A DNA stretch of 64,000 nucleotides from Dryocosmus kuriphilus (GCA_038277395.1 CM076193.1:142217813-142281812); one strand, 5' to 3'. Shown: positions 23,101-33,942, counted from the stretch's first letter. Translations and numbers: made by a program. Notes: generated by a model from the letters alone, not told the origin.

Positions 23101-23748
23101 TGGAAAAAGTTGAAAGTAAATAATAATAAATTGTTTAAACAATTTAAAACCACTTGAAACATAAACAAGTATCCTTGAAAATGGTTTAGTGTCTGGTTAA
23201 ACGCAAAAAATAACCTCGTAATGTGCTGTCACGAAAAAAAAGATTATTTAAACAAATATAAATTGTTTAAAAAATTAAAAATTAGTTGACAAATGATAAG
23301 AAATATTTGTCTTATCGAGTAACAACAAGTTATAGTGCGACAATGGAAAAACCAAACTCTTTTGTGCCAATTTCGGTCAAAATTCTCCATTTCTGTTTTT
23401 CGGTGCATTTTTGGGGCTCTGCTGGAGGGGGTAGGGGGGTGCAAATTTAAAGTTGTTTATCAGAAATTATTCCTTGAAGAGTCCCCAAAATGTTCTGATA
23501 ATGTCCCGAAAGCTAACTATAAACCCAGAAATTTGTACCTCATTCTTCTAAAAATCATCATTTTCCCATGTAAAATCCTATGTATTTTTCGGGGGCCTTG
23601 AGGCAGCACTAAAAATTTTAAAAAAATAAAAAAAAAAATAAAAAAAAAAAATTGGGGAATTATTTTCTCCGGAGACCTCACAAAATAGGGGGGTGCATCG
23701 GTCTCTATCATTAAAAAAAATTTTCCAATGCATTTTTGAGCCACCCTA
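20185..23748. mobile_element. hAT-like foldback element with 8-bp TSD (FB4)
   Basis: The element begins TAGGGTGGCTCAAAA and ends with its exact complement TTTTGAGCCACCCTA. It is flanked by the 8-bp direct repeat ATGTAGAA (20177-20184, 23749-23756). Eight-base duplications and a YAGGGTGG-type end are hallmarks of hAT superfamily elements. Inverted similarity runs inward at least 450 bp (AGTGCTGCCTCAAGGGCC, CCTACCCCCTCCAGCAGAG, CGATAAGATAAATATTTCTT). It then continues as tandem units of roughly 150 bp (TTGCTCAACCTTGTCGCTTA, GGTGGAGAACTCTAG), forward at 20800-21300 and reversed at 22770-23150. No transposase is present. A family A copy (21630-22770) sits at the centre. Confidence 0.85.
21630..22770 (-). 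mobile_element. Family A element inside FB4
   Basis: In order on the plus strand: GC-rich GCGCG/TTCGCGC words, CTTAAGGCTCTATCG, CACTCGCGCTTCGCGC, then about five variants of a 152-bp unit (AAAACCGTGCATTTTATC, AAATTTGTAGATCTTT, TTGCATAGTTTGGCG). These are followed by a GAC/GACGAC purine stretch (22620-22660), GGTCTCAAAACGTGGAG and the hairpin end TTCTCTGATGAGAA. Undisturbed sister units of FB4 show the empty site AAATTAAAAAAAACTAGAG, so both borders are defined: the copy lies between the A run and CTAGAG with no clear target duplication. The outer GC end is truncated. Confidence 0.75.
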
Positions 23749-23756
23749 ATGTAGAA

Positions 23757-26120
23757 TCACTTATAAACCGGATTCGTAAATAAAAAAGGAAGGAAAAGTA
23801 CTTTGAACATCGAACTTTACAATCACATCAGCAAAATAGTAGGTTACTGGACTATCAGAGAAGATATTCCATGTGGAATATGTAAAATCCACCTCAAAAT
23901 CGCACTAAACAGCAAGCACCGTAAGAATGGCAATAATAACGGAATAAATTTTAACAAGAAAAGAGCATCAATTACGTTTCGTACAATTAATACAAGTTAA
24001 TTTTAACTTATATAGTAACTTGAAAATTCAATAAACGTTATTCGGGCAGGACCCTCAAACAGGCACCCGAAAAATCCGAACCTGAGCGAAAGAACCTCCT
24101 TAAGTAATTTTTTTCTGAGGCTTAAAATGTATTATTTTCATTTCATTATTATTGGAATTAAAAAAATTTAAACGATAGAATACAAAATCTAACGAGAGAA
24201 AAAAAAATCCAATAAATAAATGAGGAAGTATAAATTAACTTGGATATGCTTAATTCATACAGTAAAGTTTTTATCTTCTCTACTATTATACTTAGCTGGC
24301 ACGTGAGAGCAACTACGAGTAGGATATTATCATTTCTTTACTTTGTTTACTATTCTTTGACTCAAGTGTTACGCTTACAAGAAAAAATGTAAAATAAATT
24401 AAAGAGAGGCCTTGATGGGAAGAGAGCAATTAACATAATGCGATATTAATAACGATCACGTGATTAGAGGTACCTAGAACTCGTCTTTTACAATTTACAT
24501 CGACGGTAGGCAAAATGCCCAACGAAAAACCGGTTGTCCCCGTCAAGTCTCATTTTCATTATAACACATAAACTGACTTTGGTTCAGTTGAACTCGTATA
24601 GTGGGTGTCATACTGCCATACCTTCAGTCAATCGGTAGAGTCACTCGAGAAAACTCGCTTTTTTAAATTTTAATCTCGATATCTGACCTTTGTTTTTGTG
24701 GTCCGATCAAGGTTTAAAAACAGTGGAAAATTCTGAGGTCTTAAATAAGGAATTAAAAGTGAACTTAGAAGTGATAGAAAGTGTTGACAAGTGGTTAAAA
24801 GTTTAAAATAGTTTAAAATAAATTGAGCTAAGAGAGAGAGGAAGAGATTTAATAGAATTCAAAAATAATTCCAAAGTAGCGAAGAGTCGTTATAAAAAGT
24901 GTTTTAAAAAACGTTTTAAAAATTGCAGGGTCTTGTAGTATGAAACTACAAATGGAATTTCAAAGTGGTGAAAAGTTTTGTAAAACATTTGCGATTTTTA
25001 AAAAGAATTTTGAAAAAGTGAAAATAAAAGAGGAAAGGAAATAATTAAGTTCATAAAGGAACGTGAGTTTAAAATATTTCGGTCTTAGATCAATTAAAAA
25101 AAACTTAGGATGTTTTGATTTTTCAAAAAGTGTACTCTCCAAAAATGTTCAACTCAAATTGTTATTCCAAATTTCATTCATGACATCGATACTTAGGTAA
25201 TTTATTTACTTTTTAAAATTGTTTTAAGACATTTTTTTAAATTAAAGCCAACATGAAGAAGAATTATAGTCGGGTAGAAAGGTACAAAATTAAACTTTGA
25301 CTTTGGACATTTTATCCTGAGTTTTTTTAATTGACCATAAGACCGAAATATTTTGAACTCCTTTATGGATTTGTGCTGAATGATCGAAGAACGATAGACA
25401 TCCTGGACTTTCGTCCTGAATTTCCCGAAGTAACTTTTATCAATAATTAAATTATTTAAATTAGGGGCAAAGTGGAGAATCTGAAATATTGAGTGATGAT
25501 TTATGAAAAGCATGAAACTCAAGGTCGGAAAATAAAATGCATGGATCCGATGAAAATTATCCACTTTTTGTGGAACATCTATTCCGATTGAGAATGGAGA
25601 GGCACTTACGTGATTGTAAGGTTAATTATTATTGTTCAAGAGTGCCGAGCTGTGCAGTATTCTTCATGTGAAGATGCAATTCGATTTTCAATCGTCGAGT
25701 AATAACCCGGATTACGTAAGATATTTGAAGAACAAATAGATTTCTTTTAATTTAAAAAGAGCCTTTATATATTTATGTATTTTATTCAGTAATATGTAAT
25801 TAAATTGACCTTCCACAAAATTTTTTAAATTAAAAAGCTATGGTTTTTAAGTCCAAATCTTATTGAAAAACTTATTTAAAAAACAGTATGCCGTTTTCAT
25901 AAACAAGCTACAATAAAGTGAGGTAAAAAAGAAAACTGACAAGCACAATGTTGGCTATTCGAAAATATTTTATAATAATTTGTAACTTTTTATAGAATTT
26001 TTCTCTGCACTGATTTAGAAAATAAATATGCAAATAGAAGAACTTGGAACATTTCTACCAGAACTCCGATTGCAATTATGTAGAATTATGTTGTGAAAAA
26101 AAAATTACAAAATATTGTAA
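23757..26120. other. Mostly unique sequence, possible 5' UTR-like stretch
   Basis: 24560-25140 is purine-rich and non-repetitive, with an initiator-like TTCAGTT near 24578 and TTCAGTC near 24626, and could be an untranslated leader. No ATG-led coding exon follows. A 120-codon minus-strand frame (25202-25564) shows no domain. Nothing here is firm enough to call a gene. Confidence 0.3.
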
Positions 26121-26327
26121 GGGAGACTAGTACATACTGGTTAGTAGTACATACTGGATAATGCGAGTTTTTCACAATATAAGTGACATTAATTTAATCT
26201 AATAATTTTTTACGAGAAGTATGATCAAATTTGTGCTCGTAAAAGATTATTAAAGTTCATTATTTTCATTCTTACTTTGAAAAAACGGGCACAGTATGTA
26301 CTGGTATGCAATATGTACTAACCTCCT
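26121..26327. mobile_element. Short MITE with about 37-bp TIRs
   Basis: Left GGGAGACTAGTACATACTGG and right (reverse complement) GGAGGTTAGTACATATTGC, each followed after about 7 bp by a second GTACATACTG, enclose about 130 bp of AT-rich non-coding DNA. Target duplication unclear. Confidence 0.6.
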
Positions 26328-27084
26328 CCATTCATGTTTTTATTTTCATGAAACTGAAGTTTTCGAAACCAATTTGAAAAAACAAAACTAGTTGATAATT
26401 TTTGCAAATACAGAAGTAACAAAATTCATATTCCTTTTCCAGGGTCGAAGTTTTTTATTTTTCTAAGTTTCTAATTTCAAAAAAGAATTTTTTTTATCAC
26501 AAGACCAAAATCGTTTAAAGTTAAACAAATATCTTGTTTTCTAGAGCTTGTATTGAATAGCAGTTCTTTAACCTGTATTTCAAAAAAACATTTGTCATTT
26601 AAAATAATTTGCACATTCTCTAAAATTTTAATTTTTGGCATAAACAATATTGCTTTAACTTAAAAGCACTTTTGTACAATGATTCCTTTCTAATTACTAG
26701 TTTGAATAAAATTGGTCAATTTCAGAAATAAACTCTAAAAAATAAAGTAATTTAACATTTATTTAAAAAAATTAATATCTGTGAGAGTTTAGTTAGAATT
26801 TCGGTTAGAAAGGTTTTTTAAAATACATTACTTCCTATTTTTTTAAATCCATGGATAACTTAAATTTTCAGATATTTCGAATATTCATAAACAGGCTTGT
26901 AAATTTTTCAATTTTCAGAATCTGAATACAAATGTACGCAAAATAATTTAGATTCTTGTTTATCGTACATATAAAAATATGTGTCTCACGTCGAAAAACT
27001 TGTTTCAAAATATCTCGAAGCTTATGTCATCAATATTTTATATTTTATACACAATAATCGTTTCTCTTTAAACGCTTGCATAAT
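26328..27084. other. AT-rich sequence, nothing recognised
   Basis: No open frame, repeat or RNA signal visible. Confidence 0.5.
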
Positions 27085-28310
27085 AATCGTTCCCCTCATT
27101 AAACTGACATTGACCTTATCTTGTTTTCCATAATACTCAGAAAGAAATCGTTAGATTTAAATCCTAATTGGATTTTCTTTCAAAAATATATTTAGAAAAA
27201 AAAAAACCAAAAGCCGAGGATCATGGTATTATGACTTGAAAAATCCAGTCGATCTTTTCCGATTTTCTAGACATAAAAATCTTTTAAATTAAAAACATTC
27301 AAACTCTCCGGGCTACAATTTTAAATATTCAAGCTCATGGAATTCAAATTGAAAATATGCAAATCCAAATTACGGAAGTCCTATTCCGCTTATTAAATTG
27401 ACATTGACCTTACCTTGTTTTCCATAATACTCAGAAAGAGATCGTTGGATTTAAATTCTAATTGAGTCAAGAATACGCTTTTCTTTCAAAAATATATTTT
27501 GAAAAAAAAATCAAAAGCCGAGGATCATGATATTATGCATTGAAAAATCTAATCGATCTTTTCCGATTTTCTAGACATAAAAATCTTTTAAATTAAAAAC
27601 ATTCAAACTCTCCGGGCTACAATTTTAAATATTCAAACCCATGGAATTCAAATTGAAAATATGCAAATCCAAATTACGCAAGTCCTATTCCGCTTATTAA
27701 ATTGACATTGACCTTATCTTGTTTTCCATAATACTCAGAAAGATATCGTTGGATTTAAATCCTAATTGAGTCAAGAATACGCTTTTCTTTCAAAAATATA
27801 TTTTGAAAAAAAAAATCAAAAGCCGAGGATCATGATATTATGCATTGAAAAATCTAATCGATCTTTTCCGATTTTCTAGACATAAAAATCTTTTAAATTA
27901 AAAACATTCAAACTCTCCGGGCTACAATTTTAAATATTCAAACCCATGGAATTCAAATTGAAAATATGCAAATCCAAATTACGCAAGTCCTATTCCGCTT
28001 ATTAAATTGACATTGACCTTATCTTGTTTTCCATAATACTCAGAAAGATATCGTTGGATTTAAATCCTAATTGGGTTAAGAATACGCTTTTCTTTCAAAA
28101 ATATATTTTGAAAAAAAAAAAATCAAAAGCCGAGGATCATGATATTATGCATTGAAAAATCTAATCGATCTTTTCCGATTTTCCAGACATAAAAATCTTT
28201 TAAATTAAAAACATTCAAACTCTCCGGGCTACAATTTTAAATATTCAAGCTCATGGAATTCAAATTGAAAATATGCAAATTCAAATTACGCAAGTTCTAT
28301 TATTGTGGTA
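27085..28310. repeat. 305-bp satellite, four copies
   Basis: Four head-to-tail units of 294-305 bp are landmarked by ACATTGACCT at 27107, 27401, 27705 and 28010. Each contains CATAATACTCAGAAAGA, AAAAGCCGAGGATCATG, TCGATCTTTTCCGATTTTC, AACTCTCCGGGCTACAAT and TGGAATTCAAATTGAAAATA. Units 2 to 4 are nearly identical apart from A-run length and a few substitutions; unit 1 is more diverged. No coding potential. Confidence 0.92.
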
Positions 28311-28489
28311 ATAGAAGACGTTGAAGGCTTTCAACTTCCAAGCATCTAATCATAAACCTTCCAACTTGAGAACCTTCAGCTTAGATGAAGAGTTTTCCAA
28401 AAATTATCCAAGTTTTCAAAATTCAAAGAGTTACATTTTCCATAGAACTTTCTGTAAAATTATAAAATAACTTAGGATTATTGTTCTTA

Positions 28490-30125
28490 AGGGCATCTTA
28501 ATAAAATCCCGAAACTCTTCGGTCTGCAAGTGTTGTGGAACTTTTGCTATTAACAAAAACGAAAAAATGATACATTTTTACATTCTCATCTCAATGAGAA
28601 GGTATTAGTTTTATGTGGAAACTGACTTTCGCGGATTTCATAAAATCTCGACGTTTCGTGACCCCCTGAATCTGAAAAAATATGTTTTACGTCTGTCTGT
28701 CGTTGTCGTTGTCGCTGTCGTTGTCGTCGTTATCGTATATAACCAAAATTATTTATCTTAAAAAAATCTACGAATTTTGTCCTAACCGTTTTTTTATAAA
28801 GTACACGGTTTTTGTTTTAATCGAGAAAAGGTTATTAAAAATGAAAAACTGTGGTTTGCCGCCAAAATATTCAAGATGCGAAAAAAATAGTAATAAATAA
28901 ATTTGTTCACCTTAAAAAGATCTACAAATTTTGTTTTAACCGTTTTTTGTTAAAATGCACGGTTTTGGTTTTAATCGAGAAAACGCTATTCAAAAATCAA
29001 AAATTCAAATCTTCTGCCAAACTATGCAAGATATGACAAAAATTATAATAAACAAAGTTGTTTAGCTCAAAAAGGTCTACAAATTTGCTTTCTATAATTT
29101 TTTCGTAGAGACGCATAGTTTTTGAGTTATTCGTGAAATATGTGTTTAAATATAAACAAATCCACTTTTCAGCAAAACTATGCAAGATATGGGAAAATAT
29201 TAACAAGCAGAGTTGTTCACTTTGGAAAAACCTACAAATTTTTTTCATAAACCTCATCGTTTTACTTTGAAGAATCGAAAACCTGCAATGTGAAAATTTA
29301 GAAAAACACAAAAAACTTTACTTATCCACAATAGATTAAAAAAAAATTAATTGTCGAGCGCGAAGCCCGAGTGTCGTGATGAGAATGTGTTCCTTAAGCG
29401 ATAGAGCCTTAAATAAAAAAATTTCTTTTGTAATTTTTAATAAAATTCGAATTTAATAATTTTATTAAAAGCAGGTGTTTTGAAAACTTAAGAAGCGCGA
29501 CGACCAACAGATCGCGCGCTCCAGGCGCGCTCATATTTCGCGCGAGGCGCGGCGCGCCTAGCGCGCGATGAGAATGTGCCCGCAAAGCGGGCAGATTTTT
29601 TCAAGACCTTTGCGTGGATTGTTGCTTTCAGTGAAAAAATATTTAAAAAATGTGTAGGAAATTATTTGTAGAGAATAAAATAATGAACCTCATGAAAATG
29701 AACCCTCATCGAATCCTTTGTAATTAATAATTTAAAAGTTATGAATTTCTTAATTAAAATTGCGTTTTTTCCCATTTTGACTTTTAAATACCAAAGAAAA
29801 ATAGTTCCTAAAGTGAGATCAATGTATTTTAGATAAGAATGAAAATTCATTAGATTTGTCGGTTGCTCAGAAAAAATTTAATCTTAGTTAACAAATTTTC
29901 ACAACTTTTAAACTATTAGTCACAAAGGGTTCGATGGGGGCTCGTTTTAAAGCTTATTGTATTCTCTACAAATCGTTTTCTGCACATTTTTCTTTATTTT
30001 TTCACAAAAAGCAACAATCTGCACAAACATCTCGAAAACATTTAATCATTTTTTGTTAATAAGAAAAATTCCACAATATTTGAAGACCGGATGATTTTAG
30101 AATTTTATTAGGATTGCAGAAATTC
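28490..30125. mobile_element. Foldback element split by family A (FB6)
   Basis: If the family A copy at 28580-29595 is removed, 28490-28579 plus 29596-29775 form one arm matching the reverse complement of 29880-30125. Shared words are GTTGTGGAACTTTTGCTATT against ATTGTGGAATTTTTCTTATT, GGATTGTTGCTTTCAGTGAA against AGATTGTTGCTTTTTGTGAA, and ATTTGTAGAGAATA. The arms are about 250 bp and the loop about 105 bp. Outer limits are approximate. Confidence 0.65.
28580..29595 (+). mobile_element. Family A element, near full length
   Basis: It starts with ACATTCTCATCTCAATGAGA, whose TTCTCAT/ATGAGAA can fold as a hairpin, then GGTATTAGTTTTATGTGGAA, CTGACTTTCGCGGATTTC and a GTCGTTGTCGTCG stretch. About four units of the roughly 150-bp core follow (TCTACAAATTTTGT, ATGCACGGTTTTGGTTTTAA, AAACTATGCAAGATATG), then AATTGTCGAGCGCGAAGC and GCGCGC-rich words. 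It ends with the perfect hairpin GCCCGC-AAA-GCGGGC and AGA. T runs flank both ends. No open reading frame of note. The architecture resembles non-autonomous Helitron/Helentron (HINE or DINE-1) elements; the assignment is inference. Confidence 0.7.
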
Positions 30126-31169
30126 TAATTTGACTCTATTATATAGTATCTGAGAAAACCTTTTTCTTCATCTATTTTTTTATTTAGAAAGAAACCTTGA
30201 ATGAGAATAAAATTTTGAATTCACTTATAACCTTTAACTATTGATAAACACAATATGGCTATTGAGGAATTGTAATATAAATTTGTCAGGTTTTGTATTC
30301 TTTGCTGTGTAAATAAAAATAATGTAAATAAATAATTGTAAAAGAATGGCATGTTGACAGCGATAATGCCACTATTGAGTGCAAAACGGGTTCTTATTTA
30401 TAAAGTTGAATACTGAATAAAATACATATCATTGAGTCAATAATAAATTTTTCATTGTTTATCGTATTGTTTGCATAGTTCGAAATAATGGTGTGTGGTT
30501 GGCGTGTGCGTCGAGAGTGAAGTAGTAGCCCTGTGGCAAATAAAAGTTTATCTGGCTGATAAGGAAGAAAAATAGCGTTCGGGTCGTGAAAAATGTTTAT
30601 CGATTGTGGCCCGTGGCTCAAGTGCGCGAAAAGCTCGAGCACGTGGTGCACAAGATGCTCGTGGGATTCGTACAGGGATCAGCAATTTGAGCCCATATCG
30701 AATGGATTCTGGAGGAGATTACCGATCGATTATATGTGAGTCGATTCTCGATTATGTCGGTATGAATAGAGTAAGCTTTGTTCAACCAGGTCACGATTAC
30801 CTTTAAATTATAAATTGCTTATCACCAGAGCTCCGTTTATTCCAACGTTCGTAACGTTATGGAGATTAAACCAGAATTACTGAAATACGAGCTAAAATAA
30901 TAGGATCAGCATGAAATTGCTTCTCTATGTACAATGTATAATGTAATACTCGTAGATCAAAATGATAATGATGTATTCTATATTCTGTTTAGTCATCAGA
31001 TCATACTATATAAAACTAATAATTTCATCAATAAATTATAATAAATACAATAATTCAAATAGTATCGACAAAATGTCAATATCAAGCAGCTGCTTCAAAT
31101 CCAAAATGATGGGAGGAAAATTGATTATATATTAATATGAAGTTATTATCGACCAGTATAAATAATTAA
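30126..31169. other. Unique sequence around a possible exon
   Basis: 30480-30760 is clearly less AT-rich than its surroundings and has more CpG. The remainder is ordinary AT-rich DNA without repeats. Confidence 0.4.
30592..30735 (+). CDS. Candidate exon ending in a GTGAGT donor
   Basis: An ATG-led frame reads MFIDCGPWLKCAKSSSTWC, continuing through SNGFWRRLPIDY, and reaches a strong donor AT|GTGAGT (GT at about 30736). An alternative frame across the same stretch is Arg/Ala/Gly-rich (SSARKARARGAQDARG) and is also open through the donor. Composition and donor suggest a transcribed exon, perhaps 5' untranslated. The correct frame cannot be chosen and no partner exon is seen. Confidence 0.22.
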
Positions 31170-31239
31170 TTAATTTCAGATGTTAAATTTAATTCGATTG
31201 CTGGTCTAAATAATTTTTTAGAGAAACGAGAAAAAATTC

Positions 31240-31311
31240 ACCTTGGCCCGGATTTGAACCGAGAACGCCACTATTCACGAGTGGAGCGTTTTCCAATTAC
31301 GCCACCGAGGC
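31240..31311 (-). tRNA. tRNA-like SINE head, copy 1 (probably not functional)
   Basis: On the minus strand GCCTCGG pairs imperfectly with CCAAGGT, the D arm is GCGT/ACGC, the anticodon stem is CCACT/AGTGG with loop CGTGAAT, and the B box is GGTTCAAATCC. T-arm pairing is weakened (TCGGT against CCGGG). The loop lacks U33, so no trustworthy anticodon can be read. Confidence 0.4.
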
Positions 31312-31554
31312 CTCTGCAGATCGTTTCTCGTTTCTCTTATTCAACAGGATGACGCGGCTTTGCACCTATACCTGTGAAGTTTTTCAATTTGAATGAATTA
31401 AGCCAGAATATTTAGACCAGCAATCGAATTAAATTTAACATCTGAAATTAATTAATTAATTATACAGGTTGATAATAACTTAATATTAAAAACTATATCC
31501 AGATTCGTGAAATATTCTGGTTTAATTCATTCAAATTGAAAAACTTCACAGGTA

Positions 31555-31624
31555 TTCGCGGTGGGCTCGAACTACAGAGGCGCTGCAATCGCAACCATCT
31601 GAGTGGTCTAATTGCGTCACGTGG
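31555..31624 (-). repeat. Second type of tRNA-like segment
   Basis: On the minus strand CACGTGACGCAATTAGACC, then CTCAGATGGTTGCG, then TGTAGTTCGAGCCC give A-box-like and B-box-like blocks at tRNA spacing. The acceptor ends CACGTGA and CACCGCG do not pair well. Likely a head of a different SINE. Confidence 0.4.
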
Positions 31625-32306
31625 TCTGAAAGCAGGCTCTTTTCTAATGTTTACAAGTAGACTCATAATTTATAACGTTTACTACTGATAAAAAGTGATG
31701 TTCCGCTTAAAAGCAGTGTGAAGTATATTGTTTAAATGTTGAATTATAATAACGGTCAGTATTCTCATATATATGCATTGGCAGAGTAGCAAAAAAGGAA
31801 TGTTGTGAAGATGCTTATAGGTTAGGTTCTTGTGTCACATTTTAAAGAGAAAGAGATATTATTGTTGTGTCATTAATTATTAATCCTAATCTTGCAAGTT
31901 GTTTGTATAAAACGAGTGAAATGATTTTTTTATTGTTGTAATTAATTTAGAAAAATAGGGAAGTAGTTTTCAAAGCATAAGTGAAGTGTGGAGCCTGTTG
32001 ATTGTGAAACCAAAAAAAAGGTATTTCCATATGATTTTACAAAAAATTTACCATTTTTTAAACAACTTACAGCATTATTAATAATAATTGTGGACAGGAC
32101 GTTAATGATGGTCTAATTATCATTTTTTAACGTATGACACACCAAACGAACCTATAAGCATCTTGCACAATTTATTTTATTGCTGTTCTGCATATGAATA
32201 TTACAACATGAATACTTACCGTTATTATAATACAACACTCAAAATTAAACGTAAAATTAGACTAATCAGACTCTTGAATAAGAGATTCTAGAAACGATCT
32301 ACTGAG

Positions 32307-32379
32307 GCCTCGGTGGCGTAATTGGAAAACGCTCCGCTTGTGAATAGCGGCGTTCCCGGTTCAAATCCAGGCCGAGGTA
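32307..32379 (+). tRNA. tRNA-like SINE head, copy 2 (best cloverleaf)
   Basis: 73 nt fold into a full cloverleaf: acceptor GCCTCGG/CCGAGGT, D stem GCGT/ACGC with loop AATTGGAAA, anticodon stem CCGCT/AGCGG, T stem CCCGG/CCAGG around TTCAAAT. The anticodon loop TGTGAAT would read UGA at 34-36, but U33 is replaced by G. A one-base register shift would read GUG. Being one of three near-identical repeat-borne copies, it is more likely a SINE promoter than a decoding tRNA. Confidence 0.45.
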
Positions 32380-32607
32380 GATTTTTTCTCGTTTCTCTAA
32401 AAATTATTTAGACCAGCAATCGAATTAAATTTAACATCTGAAATTAATTAATTAATTATGCAGGTCGATAATAACTTAATATTAAAAACTATATCCAGAT
32501 TCGTGAAATATTCTGGTTTAATTCATTCAAATTGAAAAACTTCACAGGTACAGGTGCAAACCCGCGTCATTCTATTGAATAAGACAAACGAGAAACGATC
32601 TACTGAG

Positions 32608-32679
32608 ACCTCGGTGGCGTAATTGGAAAACGCTCCACTCGTGAATAGTCGCGTTCCCGGTTCAAATCCGGGCCGAGGT
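32608..32679 (+). tRNA. tRNA-like SINE head, copy 3
   Basis: Same architecture as the copy at 32307: acceptor ACCTCGG/CCGAGGT, anticodon stem CCACT/AGTCG with one mismatch, loop CGTGAAT, perfect T stem CCCGG/CCGGG. The downstream body continues to 32755, where it meets the cox3-like fragment. Confidence 0.42.
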
Positions 32680-32756
32680 AGATTTTTTCTCGTTTCTCTA
32701 AAAAATTATTTAGACCAGCAATCGAATTTAATTTAACATCTGAAGTTGATTATATA

Positions 32757-32985
32757 TTATCCGTAAAAACATTATTAATAAGAAAATTCTACCAATAATA
32801 ACATGGATTCCATGGAATCCTGTTGTTTTAAAAAATATTGATCCATAAATAGAATCTCTTAAACAAAATGAAAATTGCTTATATTCATATATTTGAATTA
32901 AAGAAAATAATACCCCTAATATAATTGTAATAATTAACCCAATAATACTTTTAATTTTGTTTCTAAATAATAAAAAATATGCCCT
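32757..32985 (-). pseudogene. cox3: NUMT: nuclear copy of mitochondrial cox3 (partial)
   Basis: With the invertebrate mitochondrial code (AGA Ser, ATA Met) the minus strand reads about 75 codons without a stop: NKIKSIIGLIITIMLG, then QMYEYKQFSFCLSDSIYGSM, then TTGFHGIHVIIGSIFLL. DSIYGS and TGFHGIHVIIG are signature segments of cytochrome c oxidase subunit III. The block covers the middle to late part of the protein, upstream of the conserved heme-copper helices' end, and lacks both termini. In the nuclear code the frame is not useful, so this is an inert mitochondrial insertion. Its left border coincides with the end of a SINE copy. Confidence 0.88.
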
Positions 32986-33942
32986 GATTTATATTTTTTA
33001 AGGAAATCTCAAGATTGTTTTTCAATTTTTAAAACTTTTGTTTTAATATTTATATTTCTTTCTTTGGAAGCAATCATTGCTTGTAATTTAAAATGTTTAA
33101 ATAACAATTTCCAAATTGCATAAGCTTTAATGACGAAAAATTCTATGTTTAAAATGTTTTTAATCGTAAATTAATTCTGCAGTTTTTAATTGAAAGGTGT
33201 AATATATTGTAAGATTTTAAATAATAAACTTTCAAGTTGAATAAGTTTAATTTCAGTCCTTCTAAAATTGGATAATATTAAAATAATTTCAGATTATCGC
33301 ATTAGGAAAATTACGCTTTTAAATGAATTTACAACTTGAAGAATTGTGTTTAGAATTATTAAATGTTTTAAACAAAAGAAAACTGTATAATTTTGAATGA
33401 TTCAATTAAAAATTGATTGAAATATTTATTGAAAAATACAAAGTTTATAAAATTAGAGAAGGTCGAAACAAAGACTACTTAAATATGTAAACTTTAAAAA
33501 TAGGAATAATTGAAAATGGAAGAATTTTCATTTTGAGGTCGTCAAGCATAAATAATTTCAGTATTATGCATTCAAACTAGAAAATTTTATGAACCTCAAA
33601 CGTTTTAAATTCAAGCCAAATGAAGCATTGAAAATTGCTGACCTACATTTAGAGCTATCAATTTGAAATTCTTCAATTTTCAGAGATTTAAATTTGAAAT
33701 GATTCAATTTTGAATATTGGGATTTGAAATTGATACTTTAATCTAAAAACAGTTAAATTTAAACGTATAAATCCGTACGGTTTCAGATAGATCGTGTTTT
33801 AAGTTGTTGAGCTATAAACAAGTACTTAAATTTGGACAAATTAAAATTTTAAAATGGTTCAGAATTGTACAATTTCAAATATTTTATGTGTTCATATTGT
33901 CAGAATTTTGAAAATAATCCCTTTATAAATAAAAAATGTAAA
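32986..33942. other. AT-rich cryptic repeat
   Basis: It is composed of short unordered A/T words (AAATTTGAAATG, TTCAATTTT and similar), like 17690-19090 and 35367-36080. No gene. The last eight bases (33935-33942, AATGTAAA) are the target duplication of FB5. Confidence 0.5.

Larger units (their letters stand above)
31170..32755. repeat. Inverted and direct cluster of tRNA-headed SINE-like repeats
   Basis: A body sequence (TCTCGTTTCTCTAAAAA, TTTAGACCAGCAATCGAATT, AATTTAACATCTGAA) follows each tRNA-like head. Copies lie at about 31180-31395 (minus), 32285-32460 (plus) and 32590-32755 (plus). A partial body at 31405-31560 repeats that at 32400-32545. 31180-31410 is the reverse complement of 32500-32745, so the cluster can fold back on itself. 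Another body word, GATAATAACTTAATATTAAA, joins copies. The arrangement suggests tRNA-derived retroposons plus local duplication. Confidence 0.75.

Noticed and set aside
25202..25564. 120-codon minus-strand frame
   Set aside because: Phe/Ile/Lys/Asn-rich, no motif, no splice or promoter support; length is within chance for this composition.
27085..28310. CRISPR-like array
   Set aside because: Units are 305 bp, contiguous and without unique spacers; the host is a eukaryote.
32307..32379. Functional serine (UGA) or histidine (GUG) tRNA
   Set aside because: Loop lacks U33, a serine tRNA would need a long variable arm, and the sequence is one of three repeat-borne copies.
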